A stretch of 64,000 nt of DNA, taken from contig OZ024828.1 in assembly GCA_964016985.1 (NCBI GenBank), forward strand, positions 76,715,869 to 76,779,868, in the 5' to 3' direction. Under the pieces are notes generated by a model. That model saw only the letters and a program-made list of their open reading frames with translations. It was not told the origin of the DNA and ran no database searches. Source of the stretch: Anodontia alba. Lineage: Eukaryota > Mollusca > Bivalvia > Lucinida > Lucinidae. Shown here piece by piece: positions 30,001 through 42,600 of this stretch. Numbering within the stretch: the first letter of the stretch is position 1; each line of letters begins with the position of its first letter. Made by a program: the position numbers and the translations under genes.

Positions 30001-33000
30001 AGGTGTTTTAAGGATGGTATGAAGATATGCATGTGGTTTTTTCAGAATCCTGAAATAATTTTTTATCACTTTTTCTGCATTTTTAACTTAGACATTTTTT
30101 GAGTTCTAATATTACAGAAGTCTATAGGGAGTAGGTACCTTGTCCCCTTAACTCCTCCCACAGTTTTTGGCCGATCGTTTTGAAACTTTACATGGGCTTT
30201 TAGGATGGCCTGAAGATATGCATGTGGTTTTTTCAGAATCCTGAAATAATTTTTTATCACTTTTTCCGCATTTTTAACTTAGACATTTTTTGAGTTCTAA
30301 TACTACAGAAGTGTATAGGGAGTAGGTACCTTGTCCCCTTAACTCCTCCCACAGTTTTAAGCCGATCCTTTTGAAACTTTACATGGGCTTTTAGGATGGC
30401 CTGAAGATATGCATGTGGTTTTTTCAGAATCCTGAAATAATTTTTTATTACTTTTTCCGCATTTTTAACTTAGACTTTTTTTGAGTTCTAATACTACAGA
30501 AGTCTATAGGGAGTAGGTACCTTGTCCCCTTAACTCCTCCCACAGTTTTTGGCCGATTCTTTTGAAACTTTACAGGTGTTTTAAGGATAGCCTGAAGATA
30601 TGCATGTGGTTTTTTCAGAATCCTGAAATAATTTTTTATTACTTTTTCCGCATTTTTAACTTAGTCATTTTTCGATTTCTAATACTACAGAAGTGTATAG
30701 GGAGTAGGTACCTTGTCCCCTTAACTCCTCCCACAGTTTTTGGCCGATCCTTTTGAAACTTTACATGGGCTTTCAGGATGGCCTGAAGATATGCATGTGG
30801 TTTTTTCAGAATCCTGAAATAATTTTTTATTACTTTTTCCGCATTTTTAACTTAGACATTTTTTGAGTTCTAATACTACAGGAGTATATAGGGAGCAGGT
30901 ACCTTGTCCCCTTAACTCCTCCCACAGTTTTTGGCCGATCCTTTTGAAACTGTACAGGTGCTTTAAGGATGGTCTGAAGATATGCATGTGGTTTATTCAG
31001 AATCCTGAAATTATTTTTTATCACTTTTTACACGTTTTGAACTTATTTTTTGAGTTCTAATTTTACAGAAGTCTATAGGGAGTAGGTACCTTGTCCCCTT
31101 AACTCCTCCCACAGTTTTTGGCCGATCCTTTTGAAACTTTACGTGGGCTTTTAGGATGGCCTGAAAATATGCAGGTGGATTTTTCAGAATCCTGAAATAA
31201 TTTTTTATTACTTTTTCTGCATTTTTAACTTAGTCATTTTTCGATTTCTAATACTACAGAAGTATAGGGAGTAGGTATCTTGTCCCCTTAACTCCTCCCA
31301 CAGTTTTTGGCCGAAACTTTACATGGGCTTTCAGGATGGCCTGAAGATATGCATGTGGTTTTTTCAGAATCCTGAAATAATTTTTCATTACTTTTTCCGC
31401 ATTTTTTACTTAGACATTTTTTGAGTTCTAATACTACAGGAGTATATAGGGAGCAGGTACCTTGTCCCCTTAACTCCTCCCACAGTTTTTGGCCGATCCT
31501 TTTGAAACTGTACAGGTGCTTTAAGGATGGTCTGAAGATATGCATGTGGTTTATTCAGAATCCTGAAATTATTTTTTATCACTTTTTACACGTTTTGAAC
31601 TTAGACATTTTTTGAGTTCTAATTTTACAGAAGTCTATAGGGAGTAGGTACCTTGTCCCCTTAACTCCTCCCACAGTTTTTGGCCAATCGTTTTGAAACT
31701 TTACATGGGCTTTTAGGATGGCCTGAAAATATGCAGGTGGATTTTTCAGAATCCTGAAATATTTTTTTATTACTTTTTCCGCATTTTTAACTTAGACCTT
31801 TTTTGTGTTCTAATATTGCAGAAGTATATAGGGTGCAGGCACCTTGTCCCCTTTACTCCTCCCACAGTTTTTGTCTGATCCTTTTGAAACTTTACAAGGG
31901 CTTTTAGGATGGCCTGAAGATATGCATGTGGGTTTTTTCAGAATCCTGAAATAATTTTTTACCACTTTTTCTGCATTTTTAACTTAGACATTTTTTGAGT
32001 TCTAATACTACAGAAGCGTATAGGGCGTAGGTACCTTGACCCCATAACTCCTACCACAGTTTTAAGCCGATCCTTTGAAACTTTACAGGTGCTTTAAGGA
32101 TGGTCTGAAGATATGCATGTGGTTGTTTTCAGAATCTTGAAATTATTTTTTATCACTGGTTTCCTGCTTCAATACTTAGGTATTTGATACAGGACCAGTG
32201 GTCCTCTGGTTAACTTTACCATTTTTAACACCTCAAATAAAAATTAGGCGGGGGACATAAATTCCCCATGGAATTTGCTTGTTTGTTTCTAGAACTGAAA
32301 AAAAAAGGTTGCTAGAAGCAAATAAGAGACCATCTTTGACTTCAGCTGTAAATCGGTACCTCAGCAGTAGGTCTACTTCATGGTTTGAAGACTGAATACA
32401 AAAATGGTAAGAGAAAAGTCCAGGGAGTGCCATAATCACAAGCCACAGCCCATCCCAGACACGAAGAGGAAGAGGAAACAGACAAAACCAAATAAGTGCA
32501 AATTGAACAAACATACGAAAAGCACTAGTTAAGATTAGCTCTCTTTTCCCCAAGCGAGGTAATGGCAGTGCTAAAAGAACTGAAAATACAAGAATAAAAT
32601 AACAGGACAAGACATAAAACAAATCGCCTTGTAGAATAAACCACAAAGCAACAAAGAGTTAGACTAACACCGGGAGGGCCACCTTAGAACAGTCAGTAGA
32701 ATAAACCACTGTGGGTTTAAAGCACTTTTAGGGCTAGCCAACATCACCTTGGGTCCCGATGCTACTCATAATACAGAAATACATAAAAATTCAGTTTGCA
32801 TAAAGGCACCCAACTCAGTCAATGCATCAAAGCAAAAACATAAAAATCAAATCAAAAGCTCCCAAGAAGACAGCAAAAATTGTATAGACATATACTTTGA
32901 AAAAAAAATAAAAAAAGAAGTTCTGGAAAAAATTTAATGGTTTCTGAGAAAGAGCAAAATGTCTGGATATTTTCCCACCACCCCTCATACATTTAAATAG

Positions 33001-36000
33001 GGATTTACCAATTTATCATTGAAAACTGAAGCTATGCTGCAAATACTGAAATTCAGCTTATTGAGGGGTAAAAAACATACACATTTGACCCTTAATCTTT
33101 ACAACTGTTTACAAATGATGATATTTTTCTCTTTTTTTTTTCTCTCTCAGAAAACAATTCATGCAAATTGTCTCCTTTGGAGACATGCAATAATTTGGAT
33201 GAAATGTCAAAGTCTGTTTTTTGGGGGGAAAAATAAGAAAACTATTTCAAAATGTCATCTGCTGAAATTTAAAGTGCTATACAACAGTACCAAGAGTAGT
33301 CAGGTCAGAAGACTTTTCTTTGCATTGTAGCTATTCACCTTAACTTTGTTAGTATTTCTTTGGTACTTGCTGTTATAAATTTATAATGTTTTCCATGTTT
33401 CAGAGTGTAGGTATATGTTTCATAGGAAAGAGAAATTTTCACAGTTTTATAGAAGAATATATGGAGCCTCGGCCAGGAAATGTTATAGATATAGAAACTG
33501 GGGAGATGATGGGCGAACACAAAGGTAGGAAACCCCCAAATGTTAAATTTTGATGCAGATTACGGAACTTTCTTCTTTTCTTCCAGGGCCCAGTTGTTCA
33601 AAGCATCGTTAGCTTAACGAGCTCGTTAAGGGTCATTTCGTTAACTGTTTTAGTGGATTCAATAAACAATATTCTGATATTTTTTGCTGAAAAAATGTGA
33701 GTAGCTTTTGCACTGCAAAAGCTACTCACATTTTTTCAGCAAAAAATTTCAGCATATTTGTGTATCACTCGATGTAAATTTTAACGATCATTAACTAACG
33801 ACGTCGTTAGCTTTGAACAACTGGGCCCAGGAAATAAGGCTTGATTTGCATCAGAGCCAACAATTAAATGGAATGTCCTTGTTTTCAGGCTATACAAAAC
33901 AAAATACTTCTTTAGAGGTCACTTGAATGAAATATCAATCCTCTTTTCTGGAATAAAATAGAATGGTATCGTATTTACCCCCAATATTTGAACAAACTGA
34001 ACTGAGCTGTGTAGAACCAGATAAAATTTGGTAAGGGGACAGTTTGTTCAGGATCTACATTGCATTCCTTCACACTATACACACACCACCTTTAACCCAT
34101 ATACATGTATGTCTAGTTCCATAAAAGGGACATTTGCAAACAGTGTAGACACTGATCAGATGCCACTGCATGAAATATCAGACCCTGTTTTCTGTAAAAG
34201 AAAACAAAACAAAAAAAACAAAACATATCATCAATTTGTCATCTGCTGAGTTTTTCCAGAGAGTGGTTAACCCTTGTTCTGCTGAACCTGGATTTGTCCT
34301 GCCTTTGCAAATAGTGTAGATCCAGATCATTGGCTTCTGAAGGAGCCAACTGATCTGGATCTGCACTGTTTGTCTATCTATCTATTCAGATTTTTAACAC
34401 TACCTGGCAGCAGAGCCACATATAGGCAGTGCCAGAAAAATCTGGACTACCTCTCCTGAGCGAACCATATGCATAAAGGTCAAGGTCTATAAGTTTCAGA
34501 ATTTAGAATTTGGTCAAAAGAAAAGAGCTTCAATACATGTGTATTACCAATGCACAATGTAATCTCACAATCGTGCCACCAGACCGGGAGAGCAGTAAAA
34601 AGAAACCAAAAAGAACCACCAACCTTTTCATATGGTATAGGGCACCTCCTCCTCCTCGTCGTACACCAGCAACAAGCATACAGTTTTCTTTCAACAACCC
34701 TGATGAGTCTTCTTAGAGTCATCCAGCCATGGATCTTTCGGAGAAATGGTTAGTTAGTTAACGTTAGTTAGCCAAATTCGAATCTCCTACACTGACCCAC
34801 TGGGCGCTAGCGAGTTCATGACTGATTTGTTGGTGTTTTTCCCCGTCGGCATCTTGGTCGCCATCTTTTGGTTGGCCGCCACCACACCACTTCGAGGTGT
34901 GTTGTCTGATGAATTTGTGGTGGTGGTGGACTTTTTGTCATTAAGTATGTGAATTTCTAGTGTTTAATATATGGGACCTAAATAGCCAAGAAGTTCTTTT
35001 AAAAGTTAAGAATATACTAAATCAATGGTCCAGAAGAAAATTGACCCTAATAGGTAGAATAACAGTTATTAAATCTCTCGCTCTTTCTAAGTTTGTACAT
35101 CTCTTTATTTCACTACCAGCGCCACCAAATGAACTAATAAAGGAGTTAGAAAAAATGTTTTACAAGTTTTTGTGGAATTCAGGACCAGATAGGATTAAAA
35201 GAAGAATTATAATCAAAAACATAGAATATGCAGGTTTAAGAGTGGTGGAATTAAGGTCATTTATAAAAGCATTAAAAGTTTCATGGTTACGAAGAATACT
35301 ACAACAATCAGATACTGGTGGGTGGAAAAAATTAGCTTCGATAAATTTCTCGGAGATATTTTCGTTTGGTGGCGTTTGTGCGGCGAAACTTAGTTCCAAT
35401 TTACAAAATCCATTTTGGAAAGATTTAATGCAAGTTTGGTCTGAATTTTGTGAAGCGGTTCCCGTGGAAAACATTAAACAAATTCTTATATGCCCTATAT
35501 GGCATAATGATCGCATTGGAAATGGGCAACTGTTCTTAAAAAATTGGCGGGATATGGGCATAAGAGTAATTAATGATCTTATTAGTGAGGAAGGGATATT
35601 TTATAGTTTTGAACAGTTAAAAGCGAAATATAATATAAGGGGTACATTTCTAGACTATCAGCATATATTAAATAATATTTCTTAAGTATGGAAAGATCAA
35701 ATTAACATGAATCGTGTATTTATTGTTGAAACTAAACAAAATGTAGTATGTAATATATACCTTCAATACTTAATTAAATCAAAGAAAGGAAGTAGAATTT
35801 TCTACGACATTTTGGTCAGAGTAAACGAGTACATCCCACACGCAAAATGGCAAGCGGAGATGGGGGCTATAGTGGAAGAGGAATGGAAAATGTATCATCG
35901 AACATTAAAGTTATTTCATGAGATAAACCTGCGCGACTTTCAATACAAAATTAATAATAAAATTTTAGTAACTAATTTGTTTCTTTATAAAATTAATAAA

Positions 36001-36575
36001 ACTGATAATCTGGCTTGTAGTTACTGTGGTGAGCAACCAGAAAAAATTCATCATCTATTTCTTCGATGCCCAAGAGTAAAAACATTTTGGATTGAACTTA
36101 AAACATGGTTGACAACAAATATCAATTTAGAAATATCGTTAGAAGATCGAAACATATTATTTGCATACAGTGGTAAAACAGAACTGGTCAATTATATCTA
36201 TGGTTTAGCAAAATATTACATCTACAAAAACAAATTTGCTTCCAGAAATCTAAGCATTCAATTTTTAATCAGCCTTTTAAAGAAAAAAATGCTTAGCGAG
36301 AGATACACTTTATTCATTAATAATAGATTAAATAATTTTTTTAAGAAGTGGACATCAGTATATAACTACTTTTATCCAAGCACAGAGTGACCCATGGGTC
36401 CAATGTGACTTTTATGTTAGTGTCTGGGTTCTGCTTACTGCTGACTATCTGCCACGGGTATATTGAAACGGACTCTGGATAAAGAGGCGCACCATGAATT
36501 TATAGCTATAAAAGACAGTATTCTTTAGAACGTATATTGATATTACAGCTTGTTTTCTGGTGTCCTGTTAAGGAA

Positions 36576-36625
<50 letters not shown>

Positions 36626-39600
36626 GACTACCGTGGTCTCGATACAGCAATGGTTTCACTATTTTCAGTCTTAGTGGTAACTACACACCAGTTGAGACAG
36701 GCAGAAAACAATCTGTATTTTTCACGTATTACATGAATCTGAACAATATTCCAACAGCCATGTTTACCAACTTTTCTCAACAACTACCTCTCTCTTTCTA
36801 AACTTTTTCTCTTTTACTAATCTTTTAAAGAGATAGGTTTTGAATTTGTCGTTTCAAATGATAACATATTTAAAATAGTTGTGTGCTATATATATTTGTC
36901 AGTATATATGTATTTATGACATTTAAACACATGTTTAGTCTAAATAAAAAAAAAAAAAGTATGTGAATTTATAGCAATAATTCGGATCAAGCAATCTGGT
37001 TGGCTGGAAAAATTAGAAGTGGGCATGGCATCTTAATTATTCAGCAGAATGATGTCATTTGCTTCAAGCATAACTCTAGATAAGAAGAGTATCTTAGCAA
37101 TTATTTGTCTTATTTGTCCAGAATTATTGTCTTATGTACCCAGAATATTTTTTATCATCAAGAGAGAAGAAAAATATCAATAGTTTTCAGTTGAAAAAAA
37201 AAAACAAAAAAACAACACCTTATCTGGAGCTGTGGTGAAGGCATGCAACAGTTTTGACTACATATTAAACCTTTACCACTTTCTGGGCATATTCATCAGA
37301 TGACAAATTGATATTTGGTCTTATTTTTCACAGAAAACAGGTCCTGACAGTTCATATAAATTGTCCCCTCAGGAAATTTGAATTTGAATGAAGTGGGAAA
37401 ATATTTCAGATTGTGGTATGTTGAATTTTTTACCCAGCATGCTTCTAAATACAATGTAAATAGATTTGCAGGGTAACTTGTTTGTCATTTTAAGTATTGC
37501 TTGTAGACATAGGCCTGGGTGGGGGCCCTTTTGCTGAGCTGGCAAAAAAACAAAAACAAAAAAAAAAACGAGGAAGCTTTTCAAGCCAGGAATGTGAGCC
37601 TATATCTATTGTTCAGGAGAATGGAATCATTTTCAAGGGATGTAACTCTGTCAGAAATTGTTTCCTCCCCTTCTGAAAAGAGGTCGACTCCAAAAGAAAG
37701 GAATTTGATCCCAAGGAAAGCAAGTTCTTTGCTGATAGAATAGACCCCTTTTTTTCAGAAGCCAGGGATAAGGTGTGAAGGAAAGCAAGCAGAAAGACTT
37801 AAATTTGTCTCCTATTTACAAAATACATGTATTGGAAAATCTACCCAGTGTATCAAGTCTCCCAAATTTTCTTTAACCCTAGGCCTGCTGAACCTGGGTA
37901 TGTCCTGCCTTTGCAAACAGTGTAGATCCACATCAGTTGGCTTCTTAAGAAGCCAACTGATCTCGATCTGCACTGTTTGCCATTAAGTATTTGACTTTAT
38001 ATCAGCAATCTAGATCAAGTAATTTGATGGGCTGAAAACTAGAAATGGGTATTGCATCTTAATTTATTCAGCAGGACAAGGGTTAAGTTATAAAACTGGT
38101 ATTAGTATTAATGAAAAGCTTTGATACAATGAAAAAATGATACCATTGCAAAAACCGATACCCAGTATCATTTTTTGTACAACAGCAACGAAAACTGTGT
38201 CTTCATATATCACATACGATAAATGATACTGGATTTTCAGAGTTGCAATACCGGGTATCATTTTTCATTGGGGCATTATTTTTTGTTGTATCAGAGCTTA
38301 TGGTAACTACCCATGCATTGAGATATTTTGACCAAATGGTTGGTGTTTTGCCCTCTATAAAAGGAAATGAGAAATAGCCAGCTATTTTGGTCCAGTTATA
38401 GGTTATATTTTACAGGTCTGCATTACCTGACGTTTGGACAGCGAGTTCGCGTAACTGGTAAAAATGTTGCCATGTTTGTAGCCAAGAAAGACACAGAGAC
38501 AAACAATCTTGTTGTGGTAGGTTTCTGTACTAGCATAACTCCAGATAAGAGGGGGTATCCACATAATATTTTTCTTATTTCACCATGAAAACATGTTTTA
38601 GATACTCATTAGAAGCACCAAAACATGTGAAATGAACTTGATCAGCCTTAAAAGTTATAGCAGTATGGTTGGGCTAATTTTTCCTATATATCTTTATGGA
38701 GAGTTTCAAAAGTCTTCTTATTTTAAAATAGTTGTCAGAATTTGAAACAAAAGCCGCTGAAACTCAGGTGAGCGATTTTCAGCCATCTTGACCTTCTCAT
38801 TGCAAAATTTCACATACCAGGTAGGCAATTTCCAGTCTACAACATGATGGCAAAATTTCCAGATGTGTCAATCAACATTAATTAGCATACAGTAAATGTC
38901 CTAAAATTTCAAACACCAAAATTTCTGATAAATGGCACATGCAAACAATGCAGACCTAGATCTGACTGTTCCTTAAGGTGCAGTCTGATCAGGGTCTATA
39001 CTGTTTGCCATTTCACTACATTTTTGAGAAACAACTGCATAAAAAAGCAAAATTTAAGCCAAAATAGTATGGAATAAAGTGTTCAAATTTTAGGATATTT
39101 ACCATAGCACACCTTGCAAAAGGAGACAGCTAATGGCAGTTGAGGTGTCCTTTTGCAAAACTTGTCAGTCTTTCATTCTCTGCAATGGTAGAGATTCTAG
39201 GTAATGGCAGATTACTAATAGTACTTAACTCTTAACCCATTGTAGACTGAATAGACTCCCCTACACTATATATTGGAAGAGTCCAATTTCATTTTAGGTA
39301 TGTCCAGCTGAGATTTAGATATTCCTGGAGAAAAATGCCTAAACTATTTGCAAACAGTGGGGAGTGGGGACCCTGATCGGATGCCGCAATTTTTTGGCGT
39401 CTGATCTGAGTCTGCACTGTTTGCAAGTTAACCTTTTAGGGGTCTCCAGACTATATTGGATTAAAGCACCAACCATACCGGCAGCAGGTTACATTCTAAA
39501 TATTTTTTATACTTTTTTAGAGAAAATAAGGCTTGACATTTATGAATTGTATACAGCTTGACATTTCATGTGAATTTTATACAGTTCACAGAAAATGCCT

Positions 39601-42600
39601 TATTTTCCCTGACAAAAAAAATCATGGAATATCAAGCTTTATTTTCATTTTTTTTTAAAGGCTGGACATTTCATGTGGCAGATGATTCACATGAAATGTC
39701 ATGCTATAATTTTCTCTTTAGAAAATATCAGGGCCCAGTTGTTCAAAGCTAACAATGTCATTAGTTAACGATTCGTTAAAATTTATATTGAGTGATACGC
39801 AAATATGCTGATTTTGCCCAGAATGTTGTCTGCTACAGGTTTGAATGGGTTGATATTCAGAAAGTTTGAGGTATATACAACAGCTTACATATGGCTAGCA
39901 AAGTAGATATTTCATATTACCTATACCGGCTATTTTCCAGTTTCTCCACATTTGAAAGAAATGATACTTCCAGTAATTGGATTCTTCAATACGCATTTCA
40001 GAGGAGTATAAAAAAAATCTGTTTCTCTTTTCTGTTTTTGTTTGTTATTTTTTTGTTGTTGTTTTTTTTTTTGTCCATACAAAGATTTTCTAGTGTCCTG
40101 AGAAATATGGTGTCAGTAAAAATCACTAAAATGCTGGACTGACTGATAAAAATGCTACCCTGACCTGTATTTTGTCACTTGTGTTATCATGGCTGACTTG
40201 GGCATACAAGTTTCCATCCATTGATTATTCTGTTCATTTGTCTGTGAACTTAAAATCTCCCTAGCACGCACCCTAAATGAAGTCTACAAACTGCACTGAT
40301 CATTTTATCTCACTGAATTGAACAAGGATGACAACTCTCATTCTTCTTTTGCTTCTTGTTATTGTCCCCCGCCTTTTCGAAGAAAAGTGGAGGGACACTG
40401 TTTTTGGTTTTCCGTGGTGCGTGGCGCGTGGCGCGTGGTGCGTGGCGCGTGGCGCGTGGTGCGTGGTTCCGAGTTTTTAGTAGGTACTTTGTCCCCTTAA
40501 CTCCTCCCACAGTTTCTGTCCGATCCTTTTGAAACTTTACAGATGTATTAAGGATGGTCTGAAGATATGCATGTGGTTTTTTCAGAATCCTGAAATAATT
40601 TTTTATCACTTTTTCCGCATTTTTAACTTAGACATTTTTTGAGTTCTAATATTACAGAAGTCTATAGGGAGTAGGTACCTTGTCCCCTTAACTCCTCCCA
40701 CAGTTTTTGACCGATCCTTTTGAAACTTTACGTGGGCTTTAGGATGGCCTGAAGATATGCATGTGGTTTTTTCAGAATCCTGAAATAATTTTTTATCACT
40801 TTTTTTGCATTTTTAACTTAGACATTTTTTGAGTTCTAATACTACAGAAGTGTATAGGGAGTAGGTACCTTGTCCCCTTAACTCCTCCCACAGTTTTTGG
40901 CCGATCCTTTTGAAACTTTACATGGGCTTTTAGGATGGCCTGAAGATATGCATGTGGTTTTTTCAGAATCCTGAAATAATTTTTTATTACTTTTTCCGCA
41001 TTTTTAACTTAGACATTTTTTGAGTTCTAATACTACAGAAGTGTATAGGGAGCAGGTACCTTGTCCCCTTAACTCCTCCCACAGTTTTTGGCCGATTCTT
41101 TTGAAACTTTACAGGTGTTTAAAGGATGGTCTGAAGATGTGCATGTGGTTTTTTCAGAATCCTGAAATTAATTTTTATTACTTTTTAGACATTTTGAACA
41201 TAGACATTTTTTGAATTCTAATATTACAGAAGCGTATAGGGAGTAGGTACCTTGTCCCCTTAACTCCTCCCACAGTTTTTAGCCGATCCTTTTGAAACTT
41301 TACATGGGCTTTTAGGATGGCCTAAAGATATGCATGTGTTTTTTTCAGAATCCTGAAATAATTTTTTATCACTTTTTCCGCATTTTTAACTTAGACATTT
41401 TTTGAGTTCTAATACTACAGGAGTATATAGGGAGCAGGTACCTTGTCCCCTTAACTCCTCCCACAGTTTTTGGCCGATCCTTTTGAAACTTTACAGGTGC
41501 TTTAAGGATTGTCTGAAAATATGCATGTGGTTTATCCAGAATCCTGAAATTATTTTTTATCACTTTTTACACGTTTTGAACTTAGACATTTTTTGAGTTC
41601 TAATATTACAGAAGTCTATAGGGAGTAGGTACCTTGTCCCCTTAACTCCTCCCACAGTTTTTGGCCGATCCTTTTGAAACTTTACGTGGGCTTTTAGGAT
41701 GGCCTGAAAATATGCAGGTTGATTTTTCAGAATCCTGAAATATTTTTTTATTACTTTTTCTGCATTTTTAACTTAGACATTTTTTGAGTTCTAATATTGC
41801 AGAAGTGTATAGGGTGCAGGTACCTTGTCCCCTTAACTCCTCCCACAGTTTTTGTCCGATCCTTTTGAAACTTTACAAGGGCTTTTAGGATGGCCTGAAG
41901 ATATGCATGTGGTTTTTTTCAGAATCCTGGAATAATTTTTTACCACTTTTTCTGCATTTTTAACTTAAGACATTTTTTGAGTTCTAATACTACAGAAGCG
42001 TATAGGGAGTAGGTACCTTGACCCCGTAACTCCTACCACAGTTTTAAGCCGATCCTTTGAAACTTTACAGGTGCTTTAAGGATGGTCTGAAGATATGCAT
42101 GTGTTTTTTTTTCAGAATCTTGAAATTATTTTTTATCACTGGTTTCCTGCTTCAATACTTAGGTAATTGATACAGGACCAGTGGTCCTCTGGTTAACTTT
42201 ACCATTTTTAACACCTCAAATAAAAATAAGGCGGGGGACGTAAATTCCCCATGGAATTTGCTTGTTTTTTATGCACCAGCCATTTTCAGTGGGGGGCGGG
42301 GGGGGTGGGGGGGGATATAGTATCGCCTATGTCCATATGTACACAAAATGGTTTCATTTGATATCTTTTGATGGAGTCATATTTTATACACAGGCACTAT
42401 AATCATAAAATATAGGTCAAGTTTGCTTAAGGGTAACTATCCAAATATCCACCAATTATTATGGGAGTTATGGCCCTTTTTCAACTTCATCTTCCTGTCT
42501 GTGTGTATGAAAAATGGTTTCCGCTTGATATGTTTTTCAAAAATGAGTACATTTGATTCATATTTTATACACAGGAATATATAATAAAATATAGTTCAAG

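Larger units (their letters stand above)
34266..37060. mobile_element. MITE family D2 split by two insertions
   Basis: The left arm and hairpin are 34266-34368 (aacccttgttctgctgaacc; gatctggatctgcactgttt). The right arm resumes at 34934-34956 and 36971-37060 (aatctggttggctgg, ending ttattcagcag). An unassigned insert and an L1-like LINE lie between. Confidence 0.7.

Noticed and set aside
30562..31615. Repeated 64-codon frames on both strands in the 191-bp arrays
   Set aside because: Stops fall at the same place in each unit and no common start, codon bias or splice logic exists. Unit translation only.
35160..35561. Minus-strand 133-codon frame
   Set aside because: Antisense shadow of the LINE ORF2 region, which has the zinc-knuckle and family blocks on the plus strand.
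36569..36620. Poly(T) as the tail of a separate minus-strand insertion within the LINE 3' UTR
   Set aside because: No target duplication or body sequence next to it could be found. Kept as part of the LINE pending comparison with other copies.
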